Assembly: GCA_028641055.1 (NCBI GenBank)
Contig: CM054063.1
Span: forward strand, 173,462,697-173,526,696
Direction of reading: 5' to 3'
Source: Alopecurus myosuroides
Taxonomy: Eukaryota; Streptophyta; Magnoliopsida; Poales; Poaceae
DNA length: 64,000 nucleotides
Positions 1 to 13,778 of the stretch are shown here, piece by piece. The first letter of the stretch is position 1, and each line of letters starts with the position of its first letter. A model generated the notes under the pieces. That model saw only the letters and a list, made by a program, of their open reading frames with translations, had not been told where the DNA came from and did not search any database. The position numbers and the translations under genes were made by a program.

Positions 1-59
1 GATATTTGTTACGCTCATGGATTCTTCACGTAACTAACTCCTTTTACTGTCCTATAAAG

Positions 60-3000
60 GTCCATGGAAGAAGAAAAATCTTCATGAGATGGGTATTGTT
101 ACTCAATGCATTGTTCCTAGTAATAAGATGAATGATCAATACTTCACCAATGTTCTTCTAAAGATCAATGCTAAGGTATGGATACTTATCTCTTTACCTG
201 ATTATGCCTTTTATGTTAGACCTAACTGTCTTACTCATTTACAATAACTCGGCTGAATGAACTGTAATATCTTTGCTCCTGTTAATAGCTTGGCGGAATG
301 AACTCTAAACTGGCAATGGAGCATCGCCTTATGGTTCCAATTCTCAATAAGGCACCTACATTAATTCTGGGAATGGATGTTTCACATGGTTCTCCAGGTC
401 GATCAGATATACCGTCAATAGCTGCTGTATGTCTTCTCCCCTCTGCAGTAATTACTCCCTCCGTTTCTTTTTACTCCGCATATTAGGATTGTCTTAAGTC
501 AAACGTTCTAATGTTTGACCAAGTTTATAGAACAAAATATAAATATTTAGAATATCAAATGTGTATAATATGAAAATATATTCTATAACGAATCGTATGA
601 TATAGACTTGGTATTGTATGTTGATAATTTTTCCTATGAAGTTAGTCAAACTTTAGGAAGTTTGACTTTTGGCAAACCTAATACGCAGACTAAAAAGAAA
701 TGGAGGGAGTACATCAAACAATGGGTTTTATCCTTTGAGAGCTCCTAGAAGTGCCTGCATTGTTTAAACGAAAATGTAGCACAAGTAGTCTGTGCACTTT
801 ATACAATTACTGTCTGTGCATCATTCAAGGAATAAATAGCAAAAAATCAATCAATTTTGAGGCCATATTTTGAAGATCTGATTTAGCTACTATGTATGAT
901 ACAACTCTTTGACAATCGTGTGATTTTTAGTTACCATACATATGCTACAGGTTGTTGGGTCCCGATGTTGGCCACTGATATCACGGTACAGGGCATCTGT
1001 TCGGACCCAGTCTCCTAAGGTAGAGATGATTGATTCTCTTTTTAAGCCACTGGATGATGGAAAGGATGATGGTATAATAAGGTGTTGTAAACTTATCTTC
1101 TCATGTATTATTTCTGTTTACACCTGGAATTCTTTAGCTGTACTGTAATTGCATGTTCTTCTAAGCCTGTTACGTATTCTTGCTTCAAATTTGCATTTTC
1201 AGGGAACTTCTACTAGACTTCTACCAGACCAGTCAACAAAGAAAACCGACACAGATAATCATTTTCAGGTCTCTATTATTATTGAGACTTCAGCATTTTT
1301 TTTTTTGATACTATGGAACTTACACATTGATAGTTATGCTGATGCTGTAAATATGTTTAGTTTTCTCAAGAATTATTTCCTTGGATTGTGGAAGCTTGCC
1401 GTAGTTTTTTTCTCAAAAGGAAACACTGGGAGTTTCCTCTTTCCTGTTACAAAGAGGGTTGTGCGCTCTACAAGCCTTCAGTTATCTGTGTACAGAAAAA
1501 AGGATTCTGCTATGTGGAACTAAACCATTTTCTCTTTCTGCCCTTTCCCCCTTTTCATCACTGTATAATCGAGAATTAAGAGTTGGGTAGTGGTAATGTG
1601 GCACCCACAAACATATCAAATGGCATAGTTTCATAAAACTCATGTAGAATTTGACCATGGATATATATATTACTAGTGGTTGTTCCTATTACTCCCTCCG
1701 TATCGAAATATAAGATGTTTTAGCATTTCCTAGACAATTTGTACCTAGACATGTTTTAGTGTAAGGTGCATATGAATCTACACACTAAAACATGTCTAGA
1801 TACATTATATCTACAAAATGCTAAAACATCTTATATTTTGATACGGAGGGAGTATTATGTTTTAATTTGTACCAGGACACCTATTTTATGTTAAAAGACT
1901 TCACTTCAACAGGGCTTGCATTCTAAGTACTCATTTTCATGTTTGAGCTTATGTAGCTTTTAATTTTGAAAACTGTTGGACTTCCTCTCTAAAAACAACT
2001 CAATTATTTCCTAGACATGCAAAAATCTGACCATATCTTGCTGTTTGACATGGAAACAATGGCATCCTCGAATGCATTGGCATCAAATAATAACTTGTCT
2101 TTGTCGCCTCTGCGTTTCAGCTGCATGTATTTTGTGCTAAATAGTTACAAGTAGTCTAAATACTTCCATCATATTTCGTATGTGTGCAGGGATGGTGTGA
2201 GTGAGTCCCAGTTTAGCCAAGTGCTGAATCTCGAGGTTGATCAAATAATGAAGGTTGTCGTTGGCACTTATTTGTCTAGGTAAACCCTGCTTTCTGTAGG
2301 TATTTAACAGAATTTTGATGATGCAGGCTTACCAGGGTATGGGTCAGGGGACACCTCCAAAGATTACAGTTATCATTGCTCAAAAGAATCACCACACGAA
2401 ACTGTTCCAAGCTGATGCACCAGATAATGTTCCACCTGGTATGAAATTCTCCTCTGTCAAAGAAAGCTAAGGTAGGGTATCAAGTGGGATCCCACTTAAG
2501 TTCCACTTCCAAGTCATTTAGTTCAAAAAATTTGCTCAACATTTGACTTGGCGATTTGAAGATGGCTTAGAAGTGGGACACAATTTGGATCTCACTTGTA
2601 TCCCTAGCTCCCCACCCCATCCCATCCAACAGAAGAGAACAATGTAAGGAACTAAACTGCATTCTGGCTGTTTGAACAGGTACCGTAGTGGACTCGGGTA
2701 TTGTTCATCCAAAACAGTATGATTTCTACATGTGTGCTCATGCGGGACCTATAGTAAGTCTTTTTGCTGGGATCCTAGAGTTTTGTAATTGCATCACCTG
2801 TATTCTGTAGATTTTAACCAGTTGCAGTTTTCATCGTCGACTGTGTAGTTATGTGTCAGGATTTTCATGCCTTCTGTACATTTGGCATCCTAAATACTAC
2901 TAGTGTGTATGATGTATGTTTTGTGTATATTGTATGATGTATGTTTTGTGTGTATTGTGCATCCTAAATACTTGTGCAATGTGATCTCCCATGTAGGGTA

Positions 3001-3481
3001 CCTCAAGGCCCACCCATTATCATGTCTTGCTTGATGAGATTGGCTTCACACCGGATGAACTCCAGAAGCTAGTTCTTTCGCTTTCCTATGTGTAAGAACA
3101 AGGCTGTTTCCAAATTTTGTATTTGATGCACGAGTATGTGGCATTCTTTTTTTACTTATGAGTCTGATCATAATATTATTGTGCTTGTGCAGGTATCAGA
3201 GGAGCACCACTGCTATATCTGTGGGTATGTTGATATAGCGATCACAATTTGCTTCCTTTGCTATTTTGAAATATGTCATGATGTTTAACCGATGCTTCTT
3301 TTACTCTCCAGTGGCACCTATCTGTTATGCTCACCTTGCAGCAGCACAGATGAGCCAGTTCATGAAATTCGAGGAATTTGCTGATACTTCATCTGGGAGT
3401 GGTGTCCCGTCATCTACAGCAACAATCCCGGAACTGCCACGGTTGCATGCTGATGTCTGCAGTTCGATGTTCTTTTGTTGA
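60..3481 (+). CDS. Argonaute protein, AGO4/AGO6 clade, C-terminal part (5' end outside window)
   Basis: Small-RNA-guided effector; this clade binds 24-nt siRNAs in RNA-directed DNA methylation in the nucleus. Ten exons are read: 60-175, 289-426, 951-1081, 1203-1268, 2190-2253, 2327-2438, 2680-2753, 2997-3091, 3193-3224 and 3312-3481. All have GT-AG borders and compatible phases and give 331 aa, roughly the last third of a typical 900-aa Argonaute. The piece covers the end of the MID domain and the PIWI domain. The PIWI catalytic residues are present: Asp in GMDVSHG, the Glu-finger candidate in PKVEMID, Asp in RDGVSES and His in PTHYHVL. The protein ends in MFFC, as in the AGO4 clade; the preceding PELPRLH leans towards AGO6/AGO16, but the exact orthologue is not decided. 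Two Stowaway MITEs sit in introns. The reading frame is undamaged, so the gene is probably functional. Confidence 0.93.
455..709. mobile_element. Stowaway-type MITE in an Argonaute intron
   Basis: A 255-bp element with near-perfect terminal inverted repeats (CTCCCTCCGTTTCTTTTTA at the left, matching inverted sequence at the right, both running on to ATTAGG). It is flanked by TA target duplications at 453-454 and 710-711. These are Tc1/mariner Stowaway hallmarks. It lies wholly inside the intron 427-950 and carries no coding sequence. Confidence 0.9.
1692..1852. mobile_element. Stowaway-type MITE, long near-palindrome, in an Argonaute intron
   Basis: A 161-bp element with ends CTCCCTCCGTATCGAAATA and its inverted counterpart, TA duplications at 1690-1691 and 1853-1854, and inverted repeats extending almost to the centre (the TAAGATGTTTTAGCATTT and CTAGACATGTTTTAGTGT blocks are mirrored). 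RNA from it would fold into a long hairpin. It lies in the intron 1269-2189. Confidence 0.9.
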
Positions 3482-5159
3482 GGAGCCCTGTTGCGCAGCG
3501 GGGTTGACTTATTGTGTGGGAAGAGACCTGACATTGGACAGGTGAAAGTAGGTTTGGCTGGGAGCAACTTTTCGGTCATTTTCGTTGGACAGTATAGTGC
3601 ATCGTGGTTAGCAACTTAGCGTAGTGTCAGAACTTGGTGGTATCCAGAGAGTAGTGACAGTTGACACTTGGTCGACAGAAAGCTTATCGATATGTACTCC
3701 AGCTTCTAACTTTGAGCCAGTTGTAAGTGGGGTACCATTGATATGTGCCGAAATGTTTTGGGGATTGACTACAAGCAGGGGAAACATTTCAAGTGAGAAT
3801 GCCTACGAGATGTGCATCCCCACTGGTTTTTACTACTCTGCTGTTTCGTACAACTATACTCACAATGCTGATATAATCTTTAATGACCTTGCTAATTTAT
3901 AAGATGTTTTCGATGTTTTTTACTATATCATGTTCAGATACATGCATTTCAGAAAAAAGTTAAAACACCTTATAAATTCTGGACGGAGTGTGTAGTATCT
4001 CATTGTCATTTGGGGATGGCAGAGCAAAGAGTTGTTCTTGGCCTGGCGTCCCAATTGTTTCTGTCATTGACAGCGGCCATTTCTCTTGAACCGCTGGAAG
4101 CAAATCCTTTTGTCGACTGAAGCACAACTTTGCAGTTCTGAAAGCTAGTAACTCCAAGGCTATGGAACAGAGTAAGGTTAAAACCACTTCTCTAGTCGAT
4201 CTGAACAAAACATTGTTGCATTGAGAACGAATTAGACAGTTAGTTTGACACACATACCCGTGAGATCGAAACAAACTTTAGTTGTGTTGAAAAAAAAACT
4301 AAACCAGCGGAAACTAATATGGATCGAAGGGAGTAATATTTTTTTCATTACCATAAGGGCAACCACAGTATTGCCAAAGCCAAATTTGCCACATAGATTT
4401 ATTCGACATAAGTGTGTAAGTTTGCTATGTTAGCTACAATGTGGTAAAGGCAAAACCAAATGCCAAAACCACTAATTTTACGACCCACTATGTATAAAGT
4501 AATAATAAAATATTCTTGGGCTGCCCACTTCTCTCTAATTCCACCCCTCCATTTTATTATTTTATTCACTCAAATAAATTTGACATTGGATCTTCTAGTT
4601 GCCCCTACGTCAAATTATTTAGTTTTGGTATCAAGATTTGACACTTCTACAATTTAGCAAACCGATGTCAAGAACCAAATATGCTATTTGGCAACTATAT
4701 TTGGCACATATTGTGGATGCCTAAAGTGCCCTCTCAAATTATTCATGTGTGAACCTAGGATCCAGAAATGATTTCCCTGTCTCTTCGGTTTGCGTTTTTT
4801 TTTCTCCTTTTACCCATACTGTTTGCATACGAGATCTGTTGCTGATAAAAATAAAAAAGACATTCCAAGGCTAGGGTCCGTTTGGGACTTCAGTTTTCTT
4901 GAAGTATTTCGAGAACACTTCAGTTTCTAAGAAACCCAAAGTATTAGATACTTTAACCTGTTTGGCACCAATGAAGAATGCGTGTTTATATACTTTAGTA
5001 TTGATAGAAGCCGTACTAATTTTGAAGTATGTAAAAAAGAGACCCGGAGCTCTTTTTTCAAAACTGAAGTATTTATTTGCCAGACAGGTAAATACTTTAT
5101 TATTTAAATACTTCGACTTTAGACAAACTTTGTTGCTAAACTAGGCCTAAACACGAAAC
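3482..5159. other. Intergenic region: Argonaute 3' UTR, MITE remnant, AT-rich sequence
   Basis: The first few hundred bases are presumably the 3' UTR of the Argonaute gene. After the MITE remnant the sequence is AT-rich with no convincing coding potential. From about 4871 (GGGTCCGTTTGGGACTTCAG) to about 5145 (CTAGGCCTAAACACG) the ends are weakly inverted, as in a hAT-type MITE, but no target duplication is clear. No gene is seen. Confidence 0.4.
3893..3994. mobile_element. Degenerate Stowaway-like MITE just 3' of the Argonaute gene
   Basis: AATTTATAAGATGTTTT near 3893 is mirrored by AAAACACCTTATAAATTCTGGACGG ending near 3993, the inner part of Stowaway ends. The outer CTCCCTCCGT block is missing on the left and eroded on the right. 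The copy is old; its limits are approximate. Confidence 0.5.
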
Positions 5160-5944
5160 TGCTATTCCACGCGCGGTCGACCGCTCGCGCGCATTCCGCG
5201 CGTAGCAAAACGCGTGGGGTGGGTCCACCCCTGTTCATCTTCCTCCTTTCTCCATGCCCGATTCCTCTCCGTTTTCTTCCTCCAGGCCGAGACGGTGCCG
5301 GCGAGGTCGCTGCGAAGCGGCGGCGGAGAAGGCTCCGTCGAGGATAGACTTATGTTGGGGGGTGGGGTGGGGTGCTCGCCGGCGATGAGGTGTTTGGTGG
5401 GGGGATTTAGAGGGATGGCCGGCTGGGGCGGCGGCGGACCGGCGGAGGAGGCGGTTGGAGGAGGGCGGGGCGGCGAGGCGGGCCCGCGCGCCGCCGGCCG
5501 TGGGTGGTGGCGGCAGGCGGTTGGGCCGGCGACAACGGCGAGGGACCCTGTTTTTCTTCCTCTCGTGCGCGCGTGCGGGTTGTCGGAAATCGATCGATCG
5601 ATCGCGCGCTCGTAAGGTAGCACAGCCCGCCTAAACACCACCCGAAAAAAAAAAAAAGATTGGCCAAACACCACCCGGGAAGAACGGGCGCGCCATGGCA
5701 CGCCCTGGCTACGTTCCCCGCCTAGGAGCCGCACACCAAACCGCGACTTGGCACGCCCGGGCTGCGCCACCTGCGCCCCTTCCCTCGTCCGTTCCCACCG
5801 TATAGATCCCAAACCCCCTCTCGCGAACGTTCCACTCTTGCACACCCTTCCTTCCCTTGCCACCGCCCCCTCCCACTCGATCCCCCGCTCCCCCTCCGCT
5901 TTCGGCGCGGCCGCGAGGAGAGTTCACCGGCGGCGTCTGCTGCG
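5160..5944 (+). promoter_or_regulatory. CpG-rich promoter and 5' UTR of the NAD(P)-binding protein gene
   Basis: Composition changes sharply at about 5160 from AT-rich to very GC/CpG-rich (GCGCGCATTCCGCGCG-type stretches) and stays so to the start codon at 5945. This is the usual 5' gradient of grass genes. It contains an (ATCG)n tract near 5590 and an A13 tract near 5645. No clear TATA box is seen. ORFs on both strands here look like composition artefacts. Confidence 0.45.
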
Positions 5945-8900
5945 ATGAGGTCGTCCCTGAGCCGCCTGATCCGTTCCTCCTGCTCCGTCTCGCCCTCCCG
6001 TCTCAGGTGACCCCAGCGCCTCTTCTCGTCTCAGGCCTTCCTCGTTTGGGGAATGGAGGAATCCCCGATTAGTCAATACTATATGTTTGCGGTGTTACAT
6101 TGCGTTGCTAGGAAATTGCGAGCCGCATTTAGCGAATGGATTGTAGCGAGAAAATCCTCGTGCATCGGTGGTTGTCCATATATATTTTTGTTGTTGTTGC
6201 CCGAGAGAACTATCGCTGATTGTGTGGTCTTACTTGGGTGGGGTGATGTGAAACAGCTCGTCAGTCTTGTTGAAGCACGGCAAGGCGTTCTCGACCGATG
6301 CGACGCCAGGTCGGGTGGACGAGCCTTTCAAGGTCGAGGAGGCAGAACCCGTGAAGGTGCCGCCTTCTCCGGATAAGGTAATGGTGGGATTGAGCGCACT
6401 CTCTTGTACCGGATAGTTCATACCCATGTGTCCCACCCGAGTTGCATCCTTTTTTGTGTGTGGATGAGCACCGTGTGCCACGAATACATCAGCCCTGTCT
6501 TAGAATAGTTTTCCCCACCCTCACAGAGTCACAGGCAGATGATTAAATTATATGGAATTATGTTTGATGTAACATACAGTTTCCTTTGCTAGTGTTATGG
6601 TTGTTGCTGTAATGGTTTGGTGTTTGTCTGTGTGAGATTGCTGGTACTTCTGAAACTCGGGAGACCAAAAAAACACCCCTGCTTGTTTTTTATTTCTCAG
6701 GACTATGTATGTCTTAAAGGTAAATCAATTATGCATTCCATCAGAAAGCACACATTGCTATGTCTATATAGTTGCGAATATTAGGGGACAAGTAGAGGAA
6801 TTGTACATCCCTGTTTAGTTTCTCACTTTACAGTTATCTTGTTTCGTTACCATTTCTGTGGTATTTCACATTGTTGATAATATTATATGTGTATGCACAA
6901 CATTTCCGCAAGTAACGTGTTTCATGCATGTACAATTGTACATGTGTACTGCTTTATTTTAAGAGATGGTAATGGATTTTTTCGGTATAACCTATGTAGC
7001 TCATTATATATGTTTATTGGTGAGGTTGCCACAATATGTGAGTGCGTTTGTTCTTGTATTCCATCTTTTTGTTTGGACAACTGAGCTGCCTCTGACATCT
7101 GTGTTGATGTAGTTGCTTGTGCTTGGTGGAAGTGGTTTTGTTGGTTCACATGTTTGCAAGGAAGCTTTGGACAGAGGATTTGTCGTCTCTAGTCTAAATA
7201 GGTAATTTATAAGATACTTTGGTCTACTGATGGCCTTGCACTTTGTTTGAATCGTGCAAAGTCACGCCTTTTGTTCTCACGGTCTTTTTTTCTATCCCTC
7301 TCCTCCAAAAACCCTAACCTTGTTCAAGCCACGCTGTATGACACTTCTTTGGTGGACGGTCAGCCCATCATTTGGATATGATAATCAACTTTTAACATGG
7401 CTATACTTTTTAAATTTCTGATAATAATAGTAGATATATTTGTAGTCACAAAATTAGCGTGTGGTATGTTTTCCTTTAGTAGAATGGAACCCATAAAATT
7501 CATGGTGGAAAAGACAGAATGAAAATTTTCAAACAACCCTTTACCTCAGTGCGGTCCTTTTTTTCTTTACAGTTGGGGTTCCGCGAATAGCTGGCTTAAC
7601 TACTCACATAATTGCACAACTAGTTATGAAAATACTTTAGTATTTGTCTAAAACTCTAATGTCTATCTTCGAAAATACAGTTGTATATCTTAGACCCACC
7701 ATAACGATCCATTGTCCTGTTCTAATATGTTTCGACTTATCAACAGATCTGGAAAGCCATCGATAAGTGAATCTTGGGCTGACAAAGTTATATGGAACCA
7801 AGGTTGCTCACTAGAAGTTAATTACGTTAGCTTAGCTACTAATTGTCATATAGTTCACTATCTGCTTTCTTCTCTTGAACAGGCAATCTCCTTGAACCTG
7901 CTTCACTGATGGATAGTATGGATGGCGTCTCTGCTGTGGTATGCTTTTTTGCCTCGTTCTGAAATGTTGATTTCATCATTGAGTGTTTCATATTGCGCAT
8001 ATTGTTTGATGCCTTATCCAGTTGTTATTGTATAGTCATGTGCACTTTATATGTTGTTCTTTCGTTTTAAATTTTCTTTTGTTAGCTTTGACGTATTTTG
8101 TATATTTTTGGTTTCCTTGTTTACAATTTAAATTTGAAATGGGTTTTGATAATATACGCAGTTGATATTGTATAGTATCAATTTGTTATCACATGTCGTG
8201 CTCATCCAGCAAAATGCATCATGCTAGGCAGTGATAAATATAGCAGGCGATCTAGTTTTTATTGGTGAATGGTTAAAACTACCAGATAACGGGCTAAGAA
8301 CCTAAATCGGCATGGCAATCACATGTCTAGTATCTACTATAGGAATTTCTGATACTATACAAATATGAGCATGCTTTAAATTTTGTTATTGTACCATATA
8401 CAGTGTTGTAAGTATAACAATTGCTTTCGATTTAATGCTACTCCAACCATTAATAAAAAAGGTACCCCAAATGTCCATGTATGAATTTTATTTTATGAGC
8501 CAGTATTTGTAAACCGAAACCACTGTTTGTTGATATGAGCTTCTTCCAGCAACTCATTTTAGGTTATATATCACCACATCAGGTTACTTGGGAAGAGTAA
8601 AGAAGAGATAAATGAAAATCTGGCCATTTAATGTCCATTTGTATGACCTCATACCTGATAGAAATCATTGAAAGGTTTTATGCTGAAGTGGATTTATAAA
8701 AATATTACTGATAGGGTGGAAAATTGTCAGATATCCTGTGTTGGAGGCTTCGGGTCAAATTCTCAAATGGTCAAACTGAATGGGACTGCAAACATCAACG
8801 CCATCAGGGCTGCAGCTGAGAAAGGTATTTGCATTTGAAGCCAGGTCCCATCTCAACTGTGGCATGCATTGCAATTTTGTGAAATTTACTCGGTTTTGTT

Positions 8901-11900
8901 CAGTCTTTACTTTCTGTTTCTTTTCTCCTGTTAAAATCATAGTGTCATTATGATCTGGATAAAACCTAGCATTGATAGTTGATAGAGAAATACTCAGGCA
9001 ATGGATTCTAGAATGGACCGTTTTTGGGTATTTTCTGGTTTTCTGTAAGGATTCTTGCCCAGTCAGCGGTGTTATATCCTATTTGAAATGAATTTTGGGG
9101 GCACACTTGTCCTATTAGATGTTTGCTCTCCACAACTCATAAACTTCCGTCTTGGCGTATTTTCTGGTTTATACTTTGGGCGTCTACCATTTGTTTTGGA
9201 TTTTCAAACTTCTGAGTATCCTTTCTGTTTTTTGGGAGATAAACGGCGTATACAATTCACGCTTGTAGATATGATGCAATCAATACATTTGTACTGTGTA
9301 CATCTCTACTGTAAAAGCACACAAGATATAATGTTCCATTCAGCTCTAGAAATGCAGCCAGGATTTGTCGAACTCACTTCTATTTCTACCTGCAGGCATA
9401 AAAAGGTTTGTGTATGTGTCAGCTGCAGACTTTGGTTTAGTGAATTACTTATTGCAAGGTTACTATGAGGGCAAGGTAAGTGTTCACTGGGTTATTGAGA
9501 TTACGGACCTAAGCAAAATCTATATATTTGATTCATATGGTATGCATCATGTTGATTGTTATCGGTGCCAGTTGAAATGTTGTGAGAAATCGTGCCCTGT
9601 ATTTACAGTTGTGTTCCCTTAAAGAGTACTTATATTTGGATCTATCATAAATTAGTTGCAGTACTTCTGTGTTCCGTTGTTAACATCAGATGTATTGCCT
9701 TTTGACACATTATGTAGGATTTTTCTGCAGGATGTATGTATGTTTCTTTTTTTATACTTCAATTTTCAGTCCAACAATGACAGGTTAGATGATATATGAA
9801 TTTGGTATTTAAGCCAAACAAAAATCTCTATATTACCATTTAAAGATATACAAGAGAATGCTATCCATGGTACCAATGAATTGGGAATAAGGGCATGCAA
9901 GTTACTGTTTAGGCCTCAGCTTGGAATGTCTAGAAGAATTCCAGATCCGTATCGTACCCAGACGTGCGCACCGTATTTCCCGCAGGGCCTGAGTAGGTCC
10001 GTGAAAAAATCCCCTCAGTTTTCCTAAAAAATGGCAAACGAGTCGGGTCCTTAGTCATAAATGCTGGAGAGTGATGGAAGATAACACAGGGTAAACAAGA
10101 GAAAATGGCATTAAACCCGCATGCCAAACGTTATGCTGAACAGAGTGATATGTTAATGTTGATTACGAACTAATAAATAATAGTGATATCACGATGCGGT
10201 CTGGAATATTCAAATAATCATATGCTTAGCCTTGAGATACTATGATTTTACGGCTTGAAGCAACAATGAAGACCCTCACTCCAAGTGCTGCTTTTTTACT
10301 TTTGTTTCAATTAATGTTTGCTGTGTTACATTTAAGTTTTTGTTCTCCGCCCTCTGTAAGCACATATTGTTGGACAACATATTAATCTCCTTTATTTTCC
10401 TTACTAAAGAGAGCTGCTGAAGCTGAGCTGCTGTCGAAATTTACCTACGGAGGTAAATTATCTTGCTTTCTATCCTTTCATGTTCTTGAAGAGAATCAAA
10501 AAACATCATGCTTGCTAGCTTTTTTCCCCCGTCCTTTGTTATGTGACGTCATAATAGCTACCATGGTTCCATGCCACCACATATGGTGTTACAGAGCAGA
10601 TTGTTCACCCACTAGAAATACTAGTGCTGATCTACCTTTATTTTATTTTCAACCTGGTGTAAAATAGTTATATGTACCGAGTATGATCGATAGCAATATA
10701 TTTGGTAGCCAGAATTACTGCTTAGAAAAGCAGACCTTGACCAGTAAAAGTCATATCTGTTCGGTTCTGAATTAATTGTGAAACTATTTGCAGACAGGAT
10801 AACTTCGAATGCGGCCAAACCGAAGTAAATCCTGCATTCAAGTCATTAAATTGATGTGATTAGCTCTAAGTGCATCTTGGTTCAAAATGTTTTTTGAGAT
10901 TTCTTTGAAGTTGCAACATGATATTAATTTGTATTTCTAATGCTCCTTTCTACTGGAATCTTTCTTGATGATGCGAATAATTGTTTCGGTATTTGCAGGA
11001 GTGATATTGAGGCCTGGTTTTATTCATGGAACCCGCCGAGTTGGTAGCGTGAAGATACCCCTTGGACTTGTTGGTTCACCTTTGCAAATGGTAAAGTTTC
11101 TCTCCATGGACATCTTAATACGCAAGAGCGGAGCTTCCCTGGTGTGCTAGTGTTCGGCTCATCATAACCATTTATCCATTATAACTGGTTAGAGCAATTG
11201 AGGTTGAGAGTGTATTATAAATTATTTGAATTTCTTTAGTGCTGAACTAATAAGCATGGGCAATTACTGCCTGCAAACTAGAGGTGAGCATCATTCTGTA
11301 TGTGTCTAGCATCAGATCTTGTCAAACGGGAGTTCATAGTGTTATACATTAGAAATGCCACAGTCACCCTACCTCTTTGTAGATGCCCCAGCATAGTAGG
11401 GATTGTGATAGGGTCGGATCATACTGGTTAGGTTAACTCAACAAAATGCCCCTCTCCCCCCCTAGTGAGAGCTCTTAAGCTTGCTCATTAATCTCTGTGG
11501 TTGCATTAAGTTCCATAGGCATAAGGTTGATGAATAATGATGATACATGTAGCATAGTTTAGTGTTCCATATGGGACCTAAGTGTCGTGTCCAAAGACGG
11601 GATTTCCTTGTAGTTATGCAATGTCCACCCTAGCTCAGCTGTTGTGCAATGCCCATGTTCGGCCTTCATTGTTATTTTTATTGTTATTCTTGATTTAGGC
11701 TATTGCCTTACTGCTTGAATGATTCATTTATGTAATTTTATTACTGCATTGTTGTTTCTTTCCTGACGTGGTGATACCCAAATCTGAGAACCATGTATAT
11801 CTGTAGGTGCTCCAAAATGCAAAACCGTTGACCAGATTACCACTTGTCGGCCCGATGTTAACTCCGCCAGTGAGTGCTACCTCTGTGGCCAAGGTCGCTG

Positions 11901-11980
11901 TAAGAGCGGCGACAGATCCGGTGTTCCCTCCTGGTATTGTCGATGTGTATGGCATCATGCGTTACAGTGACCAGAAGTAA
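5945..11980 (+). CDS. Atypical SDR / NAD-dependent epimerase-like NAD(P)-binding protein, probably mitochondrial
   Basis: Complete 288-aa protein from ten exons: 5945-6006, 6257-6377, 7113-7201, 7747-7802, 7883-7938, 8731-8824, 9396-9475, 10410-10452, 10999-11090 and 11807-11980 (stop TAA 11978-11980). All introns are GT-AG and phases close exactly. The N-terminus (MRSSLSRLIRSS, later KAFSTDA) is Arg/Ser-rich without acids, like a mitochondrial presequence. The Rossmann nucleotide-binding motif LVLGGSGFVGSH follows at about residues 63-74, then SCVGGFGSN, FVYVSAADFG and YYEGK, which fits the YxxxK of SDR enzymes. VILRPGFIHGTR and a C-terminal DVYGIMRYSDQK complete it. The family resembles Arabidopsis At5g15910/At1g32220-type proteins and is related to the NDUFA9-like atypical SDRs; substrate is unknown. 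The start is the first ATG after the GC-rich leader and gives the targeting peptide. Confidence 0.92.
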
Positions 11981-12540
11981 GCATCATGATTGTACATGAT
12001 GATAAGAAGGCATGACTGCTTATCTTTTTTCTTACCTGGTGTTTTTCCGATTTGGAACAAACGTGTAAGCAGACTTCACACATGAGGCCCTGGTAGTAGT
12101 ATCCTTGGCGCGGTGTCCTGTTTATCTGATCTTGCTACGAGCCAATGATGCTCAATAAAGAAAAAGTTACCCAGTGTTTGGTATAGCTGTTGAATACAGT
12201 GGTCCTGTTTATTCGAACCGTTTTTACATGTTTGTTGCCTTCTGTGCTGTTGGTACAATAATCTGGAGAGTGCAAGTTAAGATTTTGCCCTTGTGGTACC
12301 TAATTCATGTGTGCTTGCTGTTTTGCCAAATGAGGCGTCTAGTTTTTGTGCATATATTTTCGTTTCGATCTCCCAAATCTGTTTTTACATCTATCGCCCC
12401 TGGTAAGTATGTATGCATACGCTAACCTACATGTTTCTGGCCAAGTACCAGACCAAGATCCGTACCTGCTTCCCCTCCTCTGGGCTGCACAGTGCATCGG
12501 ACCTGTAAAGAATGCCTGTGTTTATTGATGAACAATGAAC
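11981..12540 (+). other. 3' UTR and downstream flank of the NAD(P)-binding protein gene
   Basis: AT-rich non-coding sequence directly after the stop codon. A canonical AATAAA lies at 12154-12159, a plausible polyadenylation signal about 175 bases after the stop. No ORF worth naming. Confidence 0.5.
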
Positions 12541-13778
12541 TTGGGTATGAAAACGGAACGGAACGGATCGGATAATACTCTCTCCATATCCTTTACCGTA
12601 TTTTTTTGTCGGATGCGGAGCGGATCGGATACAGGTGCGGATAATATTGGACTATGGATTCGGACCGGAAACGGGTAAAACTTATCAGATAAATACATAC
12701 AAAGAGATGTAATGTCACCATGCAAAAAATAACACTAGAGAGCAGCTAAACGTTCAAAATTACACCAAAACAAATATAGTAATTAAATAGTACTTAAAAG
12801 TGTCACAAAATGATTGATGATTTGCAATATGAATCTGCATCTAGCAACTAGGAACTTTTGTAGAGATAAATAATAGCTCACCTCTTGAGGAGTTTTCGCC
12901 GGAAGCAATTTATGCATTGCGTCAAGATGTTGAATATATGCCATACTAAGCTACGAGCGAGTGATTTGGTGTAACATCCAAGTATGAAAACATCCCTTAG
13001 TGGTTCAATTTCTTGTTTACTTTTCAAGCAATGCATCATGTCATCATATCATTGCATTTGTTTTAATTATGTTTGCATTGTTTTTCTTATTGAATCAACC
13101 TTGTTTTCACACTTGTCTGTTACAATCTTTCAAACAAAGAATTGCAAAACAAAACCTCCCTTGTTTTCCAAATAAATTCATTAATGTTCAACTATTAATT
13201 TGTTGCCTCAAATCATTCACTTAATTCCACCAATTAAATTCAAATCTTTTCCAAGTTTCAAATCAGTACCTATTTGAAACCATAACAACTCACCAAACTT
13301 TTTCCCTATTTTAAACCCTTCCAAAACCCTAGGGGAAACCCTAGTGGGAATGGCTTTATTTTCCAATATTAAGTATTAGTGTAATTTTCAATTAATTTGG
13401 TTCAATTTTGAAACAGCAATAAAACATTTGAAATTTTGAAAACCAAAACTACCAAATGGTTTCTTTTCACCTAATCAGCTTATACAATTTTTTTCCAAAT
13501 TTTTATCTACTCAAAAACCTATCTATTTTATCCAAAAGCAAAACTACAAAAAAAAAAAAAACAGAAGGAGAAAAAATTAAAAACAGGCAACTCTCTGCGC
13601 GCGCGGCAGCTAGCCTGGCCCAAGCCCAACTAAGCCCTAGCGCGCGCAGCCCAATCCTTTCTCCCTCAGGATACCGCTTCAATATTCGTGCCATCGTCTT
13701 GATCTTGTACGACGCAGCATCGGAGAGCTCCACGGCGACCCCGCGGCGACCACGGCGGCCACCAGGCGCCAGCCGCGC

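Noticed and set aside
5162..5863. 233-aa antisense ORF and overlapping ORFs in the GC-rich promoter region
   Set aside because: Pro/Arg/Ala-rich in every frame, as expected from GC-rich sequence without stops. No domain, and it overlaps the leader of a real gene.
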